From: Affinibrenneria salicis
Lineage (GTDB): Bacteria > Pseudomonadota > Gammaproteobacteria > Enterobacterales > Enterobacteriaceae
Direction of reading: 5' to 3'
NCBI RefSeq assembly: GCF_008710095.1
Contig: NZ_VYKJ01000006.1
Coordinates: 1-64,000, forward strand
DNA length: 64,000 nt
Below are positions 1 through 7,510 of the stretch, piece after piece (position 1 is the first letter of the stretch; each line of letters opens with the position of its first letter). Position numbers and translations under genes: made by a program. The notes beneath the pieces were generated by a model. That model did no database searches, was not told the DNA's origin, and saw only the letters and a program-made list of their open reading frames with translations.

Positions 1-4
1 AATT

Positions 5-124
5 TGCCTGGCGGCGACAGCGCGGTGGTCCCACCTGACCCCATGCCGAACTCAGAAGTGAAACGCCGCAGCGCCGATGGTAGTGTGGGGCCTCCCCATG
101 CGAGAGTAGGGCACTGCCAGGCAT
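5..124 (+). rRNA. rrf: 5S ribosomal RNA
   Basis: This is a complete 120-nt 5S rRNA, the last gene of an rRNA operon whose 16S and 23S genes lie before the window. The 5' TGCCTGGCGGC pairs with the 3' CTGCCAGGCAT to close helix I. The internal block CCATGCCGAACTCAGAAGTG is the usual enterobacterial 5S sequence. A rho-independent terminator follows 14 nt later. In E. coli the rrn operon in this chromosomal neighbourhood (near prmA, fis and mreB) is rrnD, so this is probably its counterpart. Confidence 0.97.
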
Positions 125-137
125 CAAATAAAGGAAG

Positions 138-166
138 AAGCCCTGTGCGCAAGCGCAGGGCTTTTT
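138..166 (+). terminator. Rho-independent terminator of the rrn operon
   Basis: An 11-bp stem (AGCCCTGTGCG-type arm at 139-148, partner at 153-162) closes a GCAA tetraloop and is followed by five T residues. It lies directly after the 5S gene and ends the rRNA transcript. Confidence 0.93.
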
Positions 167-222
167 GCTGTGCGCGAGCCGGGAAAACGGGCGGCGAGCG
201 GGGCCCGGTCGCCTGACGGACC

Positions 223-637
223 TCAGGGCGTCTGACGGCGCAGCCAGGCGGCAATAAAGGCGGCGACCTGCGGCCCGTCGCAGATATCCAGCCAGGGAAG
301 CCCGCAGGGACAGGGCTCATCGCTGACGATGGCCAGGGTATGGTCATCGTCGGGCAGGCCGCTTAATGGCCGGCCTGCCGCGGCGCGGTACAGCAGAAGC
401 TTCGCTGCCGACTCATGCCTGAGCCCCTCAGAGGGTATCCGGTTTTTGCTGCGCCGGGCACAGCGGACGCCTTCGCGTGACAGCCACCGGCCGCAATCAA
501 TGCCCCTGGCGCCACTCTCCTGCGCTGGTTGCCTGTCACCTGGTCTGCCGCGCGCCGGCCGGCGTCATTCGCAGCGGTCCATCCGGCGTACCGATATCCA
601 TCTGATGACGGGTGTGCCTGACCAATCCGGTGCGCAT
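223..637 (-). pseudogene. Decayed, unidentified reading frame after the rrn operon
   Basis: I do not recognise this gene. On the minus strand an ATG at 637 opens a 33-codon frame (start MRTGLVRHTRHQMDIGTPDG) that stops at 536. An overlapping frame is then open for 113 codons from 564 to the stop at 223, without a good start codon, and ends with a Cys/Trp-rich tail (PCPCGLPWLDICDGPQ). The two pieces in neighbouring frames look like one gene broken by a frameshift. The LVRH near the start faintly recalls the histidine-phosphatase LVRHG motif, but the rest does not support that family. It could also be non-coding DNA that stays open because of its high G+C. It lies downstream of the ABC permease gene, where an ATPase gene might be expected, but no Walker or ABC signature motif is present. 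Confidence 0.3.
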
Positions 638-699
638 GCCCTGGCCTGGCGGGTTACAACGGGGCTCACTTTTTGGGACCGGGCAGTCTTGTCCTGTCT

Positions 700-1365
700 T
701 CAGCGCTGCAGATGACGCTGATAATGTTTTTCCAGCCGGTCCTGCAGATGACTCAGGACGGTGCTGAACATCAGATAGATCAGCGCTGCCTCAATATACA
801 GAATCAGTGGTTCATAGGTCACGGAAACGATCCGCTGCGCCGCCATAAACATCTCCGGCACGGTAATGACCGCTGCCAGCGAGGTATCTTTAATCAGAGA
901 GATAAAGGTATTGGATAACGGCGGCAGCGACACGAAAACCGACTGAGGGAAGATAACCCAGCGCATGGTCTGCGGGCCAGTCATTCCCAGCGACCAGGCG
1001 GCATTCCATTGCCCGGCCGGCACGGACAAAATCGCGCCGCGCACAATTTCCGAACTGTAAGCGCCGACGTTAAGCGTAAAACCGATCAGCGCCGCCGGAA
1101 ATGCATCCAGCGTAATGCCCGCGCTGGGCAACCCATAGAAGATCAGAAAAAGCTGCACCAGCAGCGGCGTGCCTCTGATCACCCAGACATAAAATTCCGC
1201 CAGCCATTTCAGCGGTCCAGGGCCATACAGCCGCGTCAGCGCAATTGCGATGCCAACGGCCAGGCCAAGAATAAAAGAGAGTATCGCCAGAGGAACGGTA
1301 AATTTCACTCCAGCGGACAGCAGACTCCAGAAGGAGTCTGCCATTAATTGCAGCCAGGCGGGCAT
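700..1365 (-). CDS. Polar amino-acid (probably cystine) ABC transporter permease
   Basis: This is a 221-residue inner-membrane permease of the HisM/GlnP family, which forms the channel of polar amino-acid importers. Several hydrophobic helices are visible, the first at about residues 12-43. The family signature RGTPLLVQLF is at 64-73. The EAA loop that contacts the ATPase lies at about 101-140 (GAYSSEIVRG ... SLGMTGPQTMRWVIFPQ), so the coupling surface is intact. It follows the substrate-binding protein gene by 24 bp and is surely cotranscribed with it. The usual partner ATPase gene is not in the window, so the permease must borrow an ATPase encoded elsewhere or be impaired. The cystine assignment rests on the neighbouring binding protein and is inferred. 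Confidence 0.88.
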   Translation of the reverse strand: MPAWLQLMADSFWSLLSAGVKFTVPLAILSFILGLAVGIAIALTRLYGPGPLKWLAEFYVWVIRGTPLLVQLFLIFYGLPSAGITLDAFPAALIGFTLNVGAYSSEIVRGAILSVPAGQWNAAWSLGMTGPQTMRWVIFPQSVFVSLPPLSNTFISLIKDTSLAAVITVPEMFMAAQRIVSVTYEPLILYIEAALIYLMFSTVLSHLQDRLEKHYQRHLQR

Positions 1366-1389
1366 CAGCGTAGCTCCGACTAAACAGGT

Positions 1390-2160
1390 TTACTGAGAGA
1401 TATCCTGACCGAAGTAACGTACAGAAATAGTTTTATAGGTTCCGTCCGCTTTTATCTCATCCAGCGCTTTATTGATTGCCTGCACCAGCTGCGGTTGGTT
1501 CTTACGTACCAGCACGGCGGAAGGCTCGCCGTTGGCGGCGGTCGCCACAACTTTAACGTTGGCGTCGGGTTTCTGCTTTTTGAAATCGAGGAAGGAGAGA
1601 TTATCGTTCAGCGTGGCTTCGGCCCGGCCGCTGAGTACCAAATCCAGCGACTGATTAAAGCCGTCGGTTGGAACAATATCCGCGCCGTACTGGGTGGCGA
1701 GCTTCGCAAAGTTGCTGGTCAGGCTCTGGGCCGATTTACGCCCCTTCAATCCGTCAAAATCCTTAATGGTGGTATTGTCGCCACGCACCACCAACACGGC
1801 TTTGGAATCGATATAGGGTTGGGAGAAGTCATACTTCACTTTACGCGCATCGGTTATGCCGACCTGATTGATCACCGCGTCATAGCGCTTCGCATCGAGG
1901 CCGGCGATCAGCCCATCCCAGCGACCTTCAATAAATTCAGCTTTGACGCCCAGTTTTTTCGCAATAGCCTGGCCAATCTCCACATCGAAGCCGACCAGTT
2001 GGCCGCTTTTGTCATGAAAGGTGAACGGCGCATAGGTGCCTTCTGTACCGATCTTAATCACGCCGGCCGCCTTGATTGCGCTAAAGTCATCCTGCGCCTG
2101 AGCGCCAACGCTGGTTGCCAGCAGTGCGCCAGTCAGTAGTGCAAAACGTATTTTTTTCAT
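1390..2160 (-). CDS. Amino-acid (cystine-type) ABC transporter periplasmic binding protein
   Basis: This 256-residue protein is a family 3 solute-binding protein that captures an amino acid in the periplasm and hands it to the permease encoded just downstream. A Sec signal peptide covers residues 1-22 with cleavage after AQA. The mature part has the ligand-site pattern GTYAPFTFHDKSGQLVGFDV, and WDGLIAGLDAKRYDAVINQV, typical of the FliY/TcyJ cystine-binding branch, with YDFSQPY following. Length is normal for the family. The gene is preceded by a 432-bp AT-rich region with an operator-like inverted repeat. Family is sure; the exact ligand (cystine or another polar amino acid) is inferred. Confidence 0.9.
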   Translation of the reverse strand: MKKIRFALLTGALLATSVGAQAQDDFSAIKAAGVIKIGTEGTYAPFTFHDKSGQLVGFDVEIGQAIAKKLGVKAEFIEGRWDGLIAGLDAKRYDAVINQVGITDARKVKYDFSQPYIDSKAVLVVRGDNTTIKDFDGLKGRKSAQSLTSNFAKLATQYGADIVPTDGFNQSLDLVLSGRAEATLNDNLSFLDFKKQKPDANVKVVATAANGEPSAVLVRKNQPQLVQAINKALDEIKADGTYKTISVRYFGQDISQ

Positions 2161-2265
2161 TATAGAGTCCTGTGGATAGTCACATTATTTAGCTGATACC
2201 CATCACCTTGCACCCGGCGTGTTGCCGCGCGCCACGGCAGGATGCGTACGCCTGTCGCCGGTTGG

Positions 2266-2288
2266 AAGTTATATCGGGTATATAACTT
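2266..2288. promoter_or_regulatory. Operator-like inverted repeat
   Basis: AAGTTATA and TATAACTT form a perfect 8-bp inverted repeat around a 7-nt centre (TCGGGTA). It lies about 30 bp downstream of the TATAAT-like box of the binding-protein gene. Size and symmetry suit a dimeric DNA-binding regulator. A LysR-type protein such as CysB or Cbl would suit a sulfur amino-acid transporter, but that identity is a guess. Confidence 0.4.
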
Positions 2289-2508
2289 TTGCTAATAATG
2301 AATTTACGCTATTGGAATTATATTTATTAAATCATATTGCGTGATGGGTTATATCAGAAATGAATATAGCGGGTTTTGCATGGATTGCCAGTCGCTGGCG
2401 ATAAGTCGTACGGGAAAGGCGTGATGGATAAAAACATTCAGGGAACGGAGGCTCGACGCCCGAATAAACGCTCTCAGGGGCGCTCACGGCGATTTAAACG
2501 TATCGGCA

Positions 2509-2538
2509 TCAGCCAGATCAGTATATATATCTGGCTGA
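2509..2538. terminator. Stem-loop downstream of the MetE-like gene
   Basis: TCAGCCAGAT pairs perfectly with ATCTGGCTGA around a 10-nt A/T loop. It follows a second hairpin at 2563-2584 (AACGGGGA with TCCCCGTT) that sits only 8 bp past the MetE-like stop codon. Neither has a convincing T run on the minus strand, so they may be mRNA-end structures rather than efficient terminators. Confidence 0.45.
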
Positions 2539-2592
2539 TTACCGCACGGAGAGCGACGGTTTAACGGGGAGGCTAATCCCCGTTGTCGGATA

Positions 2593-3777
2593 TTAGCCCC
2601 ACACTTCGTCGGCGATGGTTTTGACCAGGGCGATTTTCGCCCACTGTTGCTCTTCCGTCAGAATATTGCCTTCCTCGGTTGAGGCGAAACCGCACTGTGT
2701 GCTGAGGCACAGGCGTTCCAGCGGAATATACTGCGTGGCTTCTTTAATCCGCTGAATGACGGCCTGTTTATCTTCGAGTTCGCCGATTTTCGAAGAAATA
2801 AGGCCCAGTACGATCTGCTTATCGCCTGATACTTCGCGCAACGGCGAGAAATCGCCTGCGCGTTCGGTATCAAACTCCAGATAGTAAGCCGATACGTTTT
2901 CGCGCGCGAACAGCACGCTGGCCACCGGCTGATAGCCGCCGCTGGCTGCCCATGACGAGTGATAGTTGCCGCGGCATACGTGCGTGGTCAGCACCAGGTC
3001 TTGCGGCGCGCCTTCGATAGCCGCATTGTTTACCGCCAGATACATCTCCGCCAGCTGTTCGACTTTACTGGTCGCTTTGACTGGCGCCGCGTGGTGTCCG
3101 CAGCCGCAACCGCCATCGGTGGATTTCGGCGTGTCCGCTGCACCGCCGCCGGCGAATTTCGGATCGACCAGCATCCCCCACGTGCAGTCATCCAGCTGCA
3201 GGTTGCGACAACCGGCGGCATAGAGTTCGCGGATAAAGGTGCGGTAGGCGTTAGCAACATCCTGGATCAGTTCGTCGTCGGTCGGATAAATAGCGCGCGT
3301 CGCCGCCTGGTTATCAGGACGCTGCAGCTCCGCCAGAAATTGCGCCGGCGAAGGCACGGTCAGGCGCGGCGTGATGCCAGGTGCGGCAAACTGCAGCAGA
3401 AATTTGAAATGTTCGATGAACGCGTGGTTTTCACCGGAAATTTTTCCGGTCAGGCGGGCCGTTTCGGCGCGGGTTTCTTTATCCGCGAACACGTAGCCTT
3501 TGGAAATGTCCGCTTTCTCCACGCCGTTCAGCGCCCACATAAAGTCCAGATGCCACCAGCTGCGGCGGAATTCGCCGTCGGTAATAACCTGCAGGCCGGC
3601 CGCTTTCTGTTGTTCAACCAGTTCGGTAATGGCTTTGTCTTCCACGCTTTTCAGCTGCGCGGCGGATAAATCGCCTTTAGCAAAGCTGGCGCGGGCGTCA
3701 TGCAGATAGCGGGGACGAAGATAGCTGCCGACAACATCGGCGCGAAAAGGAGGGATCGTTTTTTGTTCGCTGGTCAT
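2593..3777 (-). CDS. MetE-like cobalamin-independent methionine synthase family protein
   Basis: This 394-residue protein corresponds to the C-terminal catalytic half of MetE, as in the short YxjG/YxjH type. These zinc enzymes transfer a methyl group to a thiol such as homocysteine. The four expected zinc ligands are visible: His266 and Cys268 (THVCRGN), Glu301 (YYLEFD) and Cys362 (STQCGF). The N-terminal motif DVVGSYLRP and DGEFRRSWW are also family features. Residues 209-232 hold a low-complexity insertion with CGCGHH (Cys224, Cys226, His228, His229) that is not part of the standard fold. The methyl donor of short MetE-like proteins is usually not folate-polyglutamate, so a role in methionine formation or salvage is likely but not certain. 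The gene lies upstream of a probable cystine importer on the same strand. Confidence 0.85.
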   Translation of the reverse strand: MTSEQKTIPPFRADVVGSYLRPRYLHDARASFAKGDLSAAQLKSVEDKAITELVEQQKAAGLQVITDGEFRRSWWHLDFMWALNGVEKADISKGYVFADKETRAETARLTGKISGENHAFIEHFKFLLQFAAPGITPRLTVPSPAQFLAELQRPDNQAATRAIYPTDDELIQDVANAYRTFIRELYAAGCRNLQLDDCTWGMLVDPKFAGGGAADTPKSTDGGCGCGHHAAPVKATSKVEQLAEMYLAVNNAAIEGAPQDLVLTTHVCRGNYHSSWAASGGYQPVASVLFARENVSAYYLEFDTERAGDFSPLREVSGDKQIVLGLISSKIGELEDKQAVIQRIKEATQYIPLERLCLSTQCGFASTEEGNILTEEQQWAKIALVKTIADEVWG

Positions 3778-3980
3778 TTTTCCTGTCTCTTGTTTTAATC
3801 CTTAGCAGGCTAGGCTATCACGGAACAGGATGATATTAAGTTGAAAACTATTCATCAGACGTGAGGGATTTTCATTTTAACGCGTGCGATATTGAGCCGG
3901 GCCTTTGCATGGCGCTGTCGCAGGAAGAGGACGGGACAGGAGAGATGGCGCGCGATCATCGGGGTCGCGCCGGGCAAAGA

Positions 3981-4016
3981 AAAAGGCGCTTAAACCAGAA
4001 GGGAAAAGCGCCTTTT
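3981..4016 (-). terminator. Rho-independent terminator of dusB-fis
   Basis: An 11-bp perfect stem (AAAAGGCGCTT with AAGCGCCTTTT) encloses a 14-nt loop. Read on the minus strand, the stem is followed by TTTCTTTG. It lies 22 bp past the fis stop codon. Confidence 0.9.
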
Positions 4017-4038
4017 CTTAATGCGTAACGGATGAGTA

Positions 4039-4335
4039 TTAATTCATGCCGTATTTTTTCAGTTTCTTACGCAGCGTACCGCGGTTGATACCCATCATTA
4101 ATGCCGCGCGGGTTTGGTTGCCGCGGGTATATTGCATCACCATGTCCAACAGAGGCTGTTCAACTTCAGCCAGTACCAGCTCATACAGGTCATTAACATC
4201 CTGACCGTTCAGTTGAGCAAAATAGTTCTTCAGTGCCTGTTTAACCGAGTCACGCAGGGGTTTTTGGGTTACCTGAGCCTGAGAGTTTACGGTGGAAACG
4301 GTCAGTACGTCAGAATTCACGCGTTGTTCGAACAT
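4039..4335 (-). CDS. fis: Fis, factor for inversion stimulation, nucleoid protein
   Basis: Fis is a 98-residue homodimeric DNA-bending protein. It activates rRNA promoters, shapes the nucleoid in fast growth and stimulates site-specific inversion. The sequence matches E. coli Fis over the full length with apparently one change (Ala at position 20). The C-terminal helix-turn-helix ([20 protein letters not shown], about 73-92) is unchanged. It is the second gene of the dusB-fis operon, 23 bp after dusB, and is driven by the promoter upstream of dusB. A strong terminator follows. Confidence 0.99.
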   Translation of the reverse strand: MFEQRVNSDVLTVSTVNSQAQVTQKPLRDSVKQALKNYFAQLNGQDVNDLYELVLAEVEQPLLDMVMQYTRGNQTRAALMMGINRGTLRKKLKKYGMN

Positions 4336-4358
4336 AGTTCTGTCAGCTCTTTTTCTGT

Positions 4359-5324
4359 TTACGCAAGATTTTCGAAATATGCCTCCAACGCCTCCAGCTG
4401 TTCGCTGGCATCCTCTATGGCGTTGAATGTGCGCCGAAACTGGTCGTTTGGGGCATGCTCCTGGAGATACCAGGATACGTGCTTACGAGCAATACGAAAT
4501 CCCTTGCCTGGACCATAAAAGTCGTGCAATTTCCGTATGTGCTCAATCAACAAACGCCGGACCTCTGCTAAGGGCAGCGGTGCCAGCAGTTCCCCGGTGT
4601 CCAGATAATGCTGGATTTCCCGGAAGATCCAGGGTCTTCCCTGAGCGGCTCTTCCTATCATCAGAGCATCAGCTCCGGTGTAATCAAGAACCGCCCTGGC
4701 TTTACGCGGGTCAGTAATGTCGCCATTCGCGATAACCGGAATGGAAACAGCCTGCTTAACTGTCCGAATACTGTCGTATTCGGCGTTGCCATTGAACAGG
4801 CACGCACGTGTGCGGCCGTGAACGGTTAGCGCCTGAATGCCACAGCCTTCAGCCAATTTGGCAATCTCAACACAGTTACGGTGATCTGGCGCCCAGCCGG
4901 TACGGATTTTCAGCGTAACCGGCACATTGACCGCCTGTACTACCGCCGAGAGGATCTGGCCGACCAGATCCGGGTACTGCAACAGCGCAGAACCCGCCAT
5001 CTTGCGGTTCACCTTTTTGGCTGGACACCCCATGTTGATGTCGATGATCTGCGCGCCGGAATCTGCGTTGATTCTGGCCGCCGCCGCCATCTCGCCCGGA
5101 TCGCCGCCGGCAATCTGCACGGCCCGGATACCGGGTTCATCACTGTGTACCATGCGCAGACGCGACTTATTCGAACGCCATACTTCCGGATTGGAAGAAA
5201 GCATTTCGGATACCGTCATTCCGGCTCCCATCGCGTAACAGAGTTCTCTGAACGGGCGATCGCTTACGCCAGCCATCGGTGCGGCTATCAGGCGATTGGG
5301 AAGCTGAAATTGTCCAATATGCAT
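4359..5324 (-). CDS. dusB: tRNA-dihydrouridine synthase B
   Basis: DusB is a flavin enzyme that reduces uridine to dihydrouridine at position 17 of tRNA. The protein has 321 residues, the E. coli length, when started at [12 protein letters not shown]. The open frame runs 34 codons further upstream, but that extension would cross the conserved promoter and is rejected. Visible features are [12 protein letters not shown] near the N-terminus, the active-site segment [13 protein letters not shown] with its catalytic Cys, and the flavin-binding [10 protein letters not shown]. It is the first gene of dusB-fis and so shares the growth-phase control of fis. Confidence 0.97.
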   Translation of the reverse strand: MHIGQFQLPNRLIAAPMAGVSDRPFRELCYAMGAGMTVSEMLSSNPEVWRSNKSRLRMVHSDEPGIRAVQIAGGDPGEMAAAARINADSGAQIIDINMGCPAKKVNRKMAGSALLQYPDLVGQILSAVVQAVNVPVTLKIRTGWAPDHRNCVEIAKLAEGCGIQALTVHGRTRACLFNGNAEYDSIRTVKQAVSIPVIANGDITDPRKARAVLDYTGADALMIGRAAQGRPWIFREIQHYLDTGELLAPLPLAEVRRLLIEHIRKLHDFYGPGKGFRIARKHVSWYLQEHAPNDQFRRTFNAIEDASEQLEALEAYFENLA

Positions 5325-5362
5325 AGACAAAGAGTGACCATACTGTGTCTGTAAGGGCGCGT

Positions 5363-5391
5363 ATATTACGCATTTTTTATCTGATATGAAA
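5363..5391 (-). promoter_or_regulatory. dusB-fis promoter
   Basis: Read on the minus strand, TTTCAT (5391-5386) and TAATAT (5368-5363) are spaced by exactly 17 bp, followed by ACGCGCCC. This GC-rich discriminator and C-rich start match what is known of the E. coli fis promoter, where they make transcription sensitive to ppGpp, supercoiling and CTP. The whole block resembles the E. coli sequence as I recall it. The open A/T-rich region upstream (5400-5520) is where Fis and IHF sites occur in E. coli; I did not resolve individual sites. Confidence 0.8.
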
Positions 5392-5650
5392 GGCCAAACT
5401 TTAACCAATCTGCTGAGGACGATCAAAGAATATGCGTTTCGTCCGGATGGGGTAAAATATTATCTTTATTTAACAATGGGTTTCTTTCGTTTGTGCGCTG
5501 TTTTTACGCGAAAAAATATTCCGGCCGCATGGTAATTTATCTGTGAACGGGCGTGATTGAAGCAGGAGTTGCACGGATCCCGGCGATTAGCAGGGGATTG
5601 CGTTGCCGCAACCGGTCGTGAGGCGGTAAATTTTTTCGCGCGACGGTACG

Positions 5651-5688
5651 AAAAACGTACGCTCCCGCAATAAATGCGTCGGGAGCGT
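5651..5688 (-). terminator. Rho-independent terminator of cah
   Basis: A 9-bp stem (ACGCTCCCG at 5659-5667 with CGGGAGCGT at 5680-5688) is followed on the minus strand by ACGTTTTT. It lies 12 bp past the cah stop codon. Confidence 0.85.
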
Positions 5689-5700
5689 CAGATAAGCCGC

Positions 5701-6441
5701 TTAATCGATGATAACCCGGCCGTTTAATGGCTGAACCGGACGATTGTTGGCGTGGTGCATCGCGGCGGTGAATTTGGCGATTTGCGCCGCCGATACCGTG
5801 GCCGGTTTCTCCAGCACGATCCAGCGTACGCCTTCGGAGCACGGCGGCGTGGTGAGCGACCCGCTAAAGCGATAGTAGCTTTGCCGCCATTCGGAAGGCA
5901 CCAGCGCGCCAATATTCAGCGGGGTGGTCAACGTCTCTGAAGTGTTGAGGGTTGACGGCATCTGCCGCCATGCTTTTTCCAGTTCCTGATTCGTGTCGCC
6001 CTGTTCAAACATTAGCGCCAGTACAGTTAAGGCGCCCTGTTGATCCTTGTAGACGAAGTGCGCTTCCAGCGGGAAGGCCTTGCCGTCGATCTCATTTTCA
6101 CTCGGCGCGTGGAAGTGGAACTGTTGCAAAGTGAAGGAGTCATTGTCCATCACCAGGGTATTGCCCGCGCTGACGTCCACCTGAATGGTATGGCCGTTGT
6201 TGATGATGTGTTGAGCGCCGGGCTGGTAAGAGAGCTGCAGCGCCTGGTGGGTGGTTTTTAACGCGCCGTGGATATCGACAGGCGACTGATTTTTGCCGTT
6301 GCCGCACAGGGAAAAATCGGGTGAAAGTTGGCCCCAGTGTTCGGGCGCCCCCTGTCCTTCATAGCTCCAGTGAGCGTGTTCGGAAGCGTGGAGGGAAAAG
6401 CAGGCGGTAAACGCGAGGGCGGCTAGCAGTTTATACTTCAT
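5701..6441 (-). CDS. cah: Periplasmic alpha-class carbonic anhydrase
   Basis: The enzyme interconverts carbon dioxide and bicarbonate in the periplasm. The start at 6441 gives a 246-residue precursor with a Sec signal peptide (MKYKLLAALAFTACFSLHAS). An upstream ATG at 6453 or the longer open frame would bury that signal. The mature protein begins HWSYEGQGAPEHW as in alpha carbonic anhydrases. The zinc histidines are visible in QFHFHAPSE (two) and EAHFVYKD (one), and GSLTTPPCSEGVRW is the conserved substrate-pocket segment. E. coli lacks this gene; several plant-associated enterobacteria have it. It is a single-gene unit with its own terminator. Confidence 0.95.
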   Translation of the reverse strand: MKYKLLAALAFTACFSLHASEHAHWSYEGQGAPEHWGQLSPDFSLCGNGKNQSPVDIHGALKTTHQALQLSYQPGAQHIINNGHTIQVDVSAGNTLVMDNDSFTLQQFHFHAPSENEIDGKAFPLEAHFVYKDQQGALTVLALMFEQGDTNQELEKAWRQMPSTLNTSETLTTPLNIGALVPSEWRQSYYRFSGSLTTPPCSEGVRWIVLEKPATVSAAQIAKFTAAMHHANNRPVQPLNGRVIID

Positions 6442-6553
6442 GAGATAATCCATTCCAAAAGTACGATGATTCACTTCATCTGTTAAACAACCGATGGAGT
6501 TCGTGGGGTCATGAGGATACACCCATCTTTTTAAAGGTTAAACGGCGGCGCGC

Positions 6554-6589
6554 ATCGCCACCGGAAACCGACGGGCTTCTGGTGGCGAT
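6554..6589 (-). terminator. Stem-loop downstream of prmA
   Basis: ATCGCCACC pairs with GGTGGCGAT across an 18-nt loop, 22 bp past the prmA stop. There is no clear T run on either strand, so it may be a 3'-end stabiliser rather than a true terminator. Confidence 0.45.
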
Positions 6590-6610
6590 ACCGGCGAGGT
6601 TAAGGCGGGG

Positions 6611-7492
6611 TTAGCGGCGTACGCCGGTGATGCGGCACCACTCCTCTTTTTCCACGATCGGATCAAGCTGGAACTTGTCCTGGTAGGCGGCGGCGACATG
6701 GCTGGCCTGGCTGGCCAGAATGCCGGACAGCCCCAAATGGGCGCCGCTTTTCGGCAGCTCGCTGATAAGCGGCGCCAGCTCGCGCAGCGGGCCGGCCAGG
6801 ATATTGGCTACCACTACGTCGGCGGACAGGTCGGCGGGCTGATCCCGCGGCAGGTATAGTTCCAGACGGTCCGACACGCCGTTGCGGCTGGCGTTGTCGC
6901 GGCTGGCCTGAATTGCCTGCGGGTCGATATCAATTCCGATGGCGCGCGCCGCTCCGAGCTTCAGCGCCGCGATGGCGAGAATACCGGAGCCGCAGCCGAA
7001 ATCGATGATGGTTTTGCCCGCCAGATCCAGCCCGTCCAGCCATTCCAGGCACATCGCCGTGGTGGGATGGGTGCCGGTGCCGAAGGCCAGACCCGGGTCA
7101 AGCATGACATTGACCGCATTCGGATCGGGAACGTCGCGCCAGCTCGGGCAGATCCACAGGCGCTGGCCGAAACGCATCGGATGGAAATTATCCATCCATT
7201 CCCGTTCCCAGTCTTTGTCTTCGAGCTGTTCGATTTTATGGCGGAAACCGTGGCCCAGCAGCGGTTCGCCGGACAGGATGGCCACCACCTCATGCATATC
7301 GGTTTCGGCGTCATACAGCCCGATGACGTCGGTATCGCCCCACAACAGGGTCTCGCCCGGCAGCGGTTCGAATACCGGGTTGTCGTGCGTATCCTGAAAG
7401 GTGACGGACACGGCGCCGCTTTCGATTAGCGCGTCGCCCAGCTGTTCGGCATGGCTGCCGGTGGTGTTGATCTTTAACTGAATCCAGGGCAT
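6611..7492 (-). CDS. prmA: Ribosomal protein L11 methyltransferase
   Basis: PrmA trimethylates lysines and the N-terminus of ribosomal protein L11 with S-adenosylmethionine. The 293-residue product starts at [10 protein letters not shown], as in E. coli; the upstream in-frame codons are dropped. The N-terminal L11-recognition domain is followed by [14 protein letters not shown] and the SAM motif [19 protein letters not shown]. It lies 18 bp after panF and is probably cotranscribed with it, the usual enterobacterial arrangement. Confidence 0.97.
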   Translation of the reverse strand: MPWIQLKINTTGSHAEQLGDALIESGAVSVTFQDTHDNPVFEPLPGETLLWGDTDVIGLYDAETDMHEVVAILSGEPLLGHGFRHKIEQLEDKDWEREWMDNFHPMRFGQRLWICPSWRDVPDPNAVNVMLDPGLAFGTGTHPTTAMCLEWLDGLDLAGKTIIDFGCGSGILAIAALKLGAARAIGIDIDPQAIQASRDNASRNGVSDRLELYLPRDQPADLSADVVVANILAGPLRELAPLISELPKSGAHLGLSGILASQASHVAAAYQDKFQLDPIVEKEEWCRITGVRR

Positions 7493-7510
7493 AGCAATCT
7501 CAATAATCAA

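Larger units (their letters stand above)
2161..2592 (-). promoter_or_regulatory. AT-rich regulatory region upstream of the amino-acid ABC genes
   Basis: No gene is seen in these 432 bases. They contain a -10-like TATAAT on the minus strand at 2317-2322, a perfect 8-bp inverted repeat at 2266-2288, and two stem-loops at the far end (2509-2538 and 2563-2584) that probably end the upstream MetE-like transcript. The base composition between 2260 and 2370 is much richer in A+T than the flanking genes. The -35 box is not clear, so the promoter is only suggested. Confidence 0.45.

Noticed and set aside
3861..3880. A MetJ box (AGACGT) upstream of the MetE-like gene
   Set aside because: Only a single partial 8-mer is present; MetJ operators need at least two tandem boxes.
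5325..5426. 34-codon N-terminal extension of dusB
   Set aside because: It would be translated across the conserved -35/-10 promoter of dusB-fis; the protein aligns from MHIGQF.
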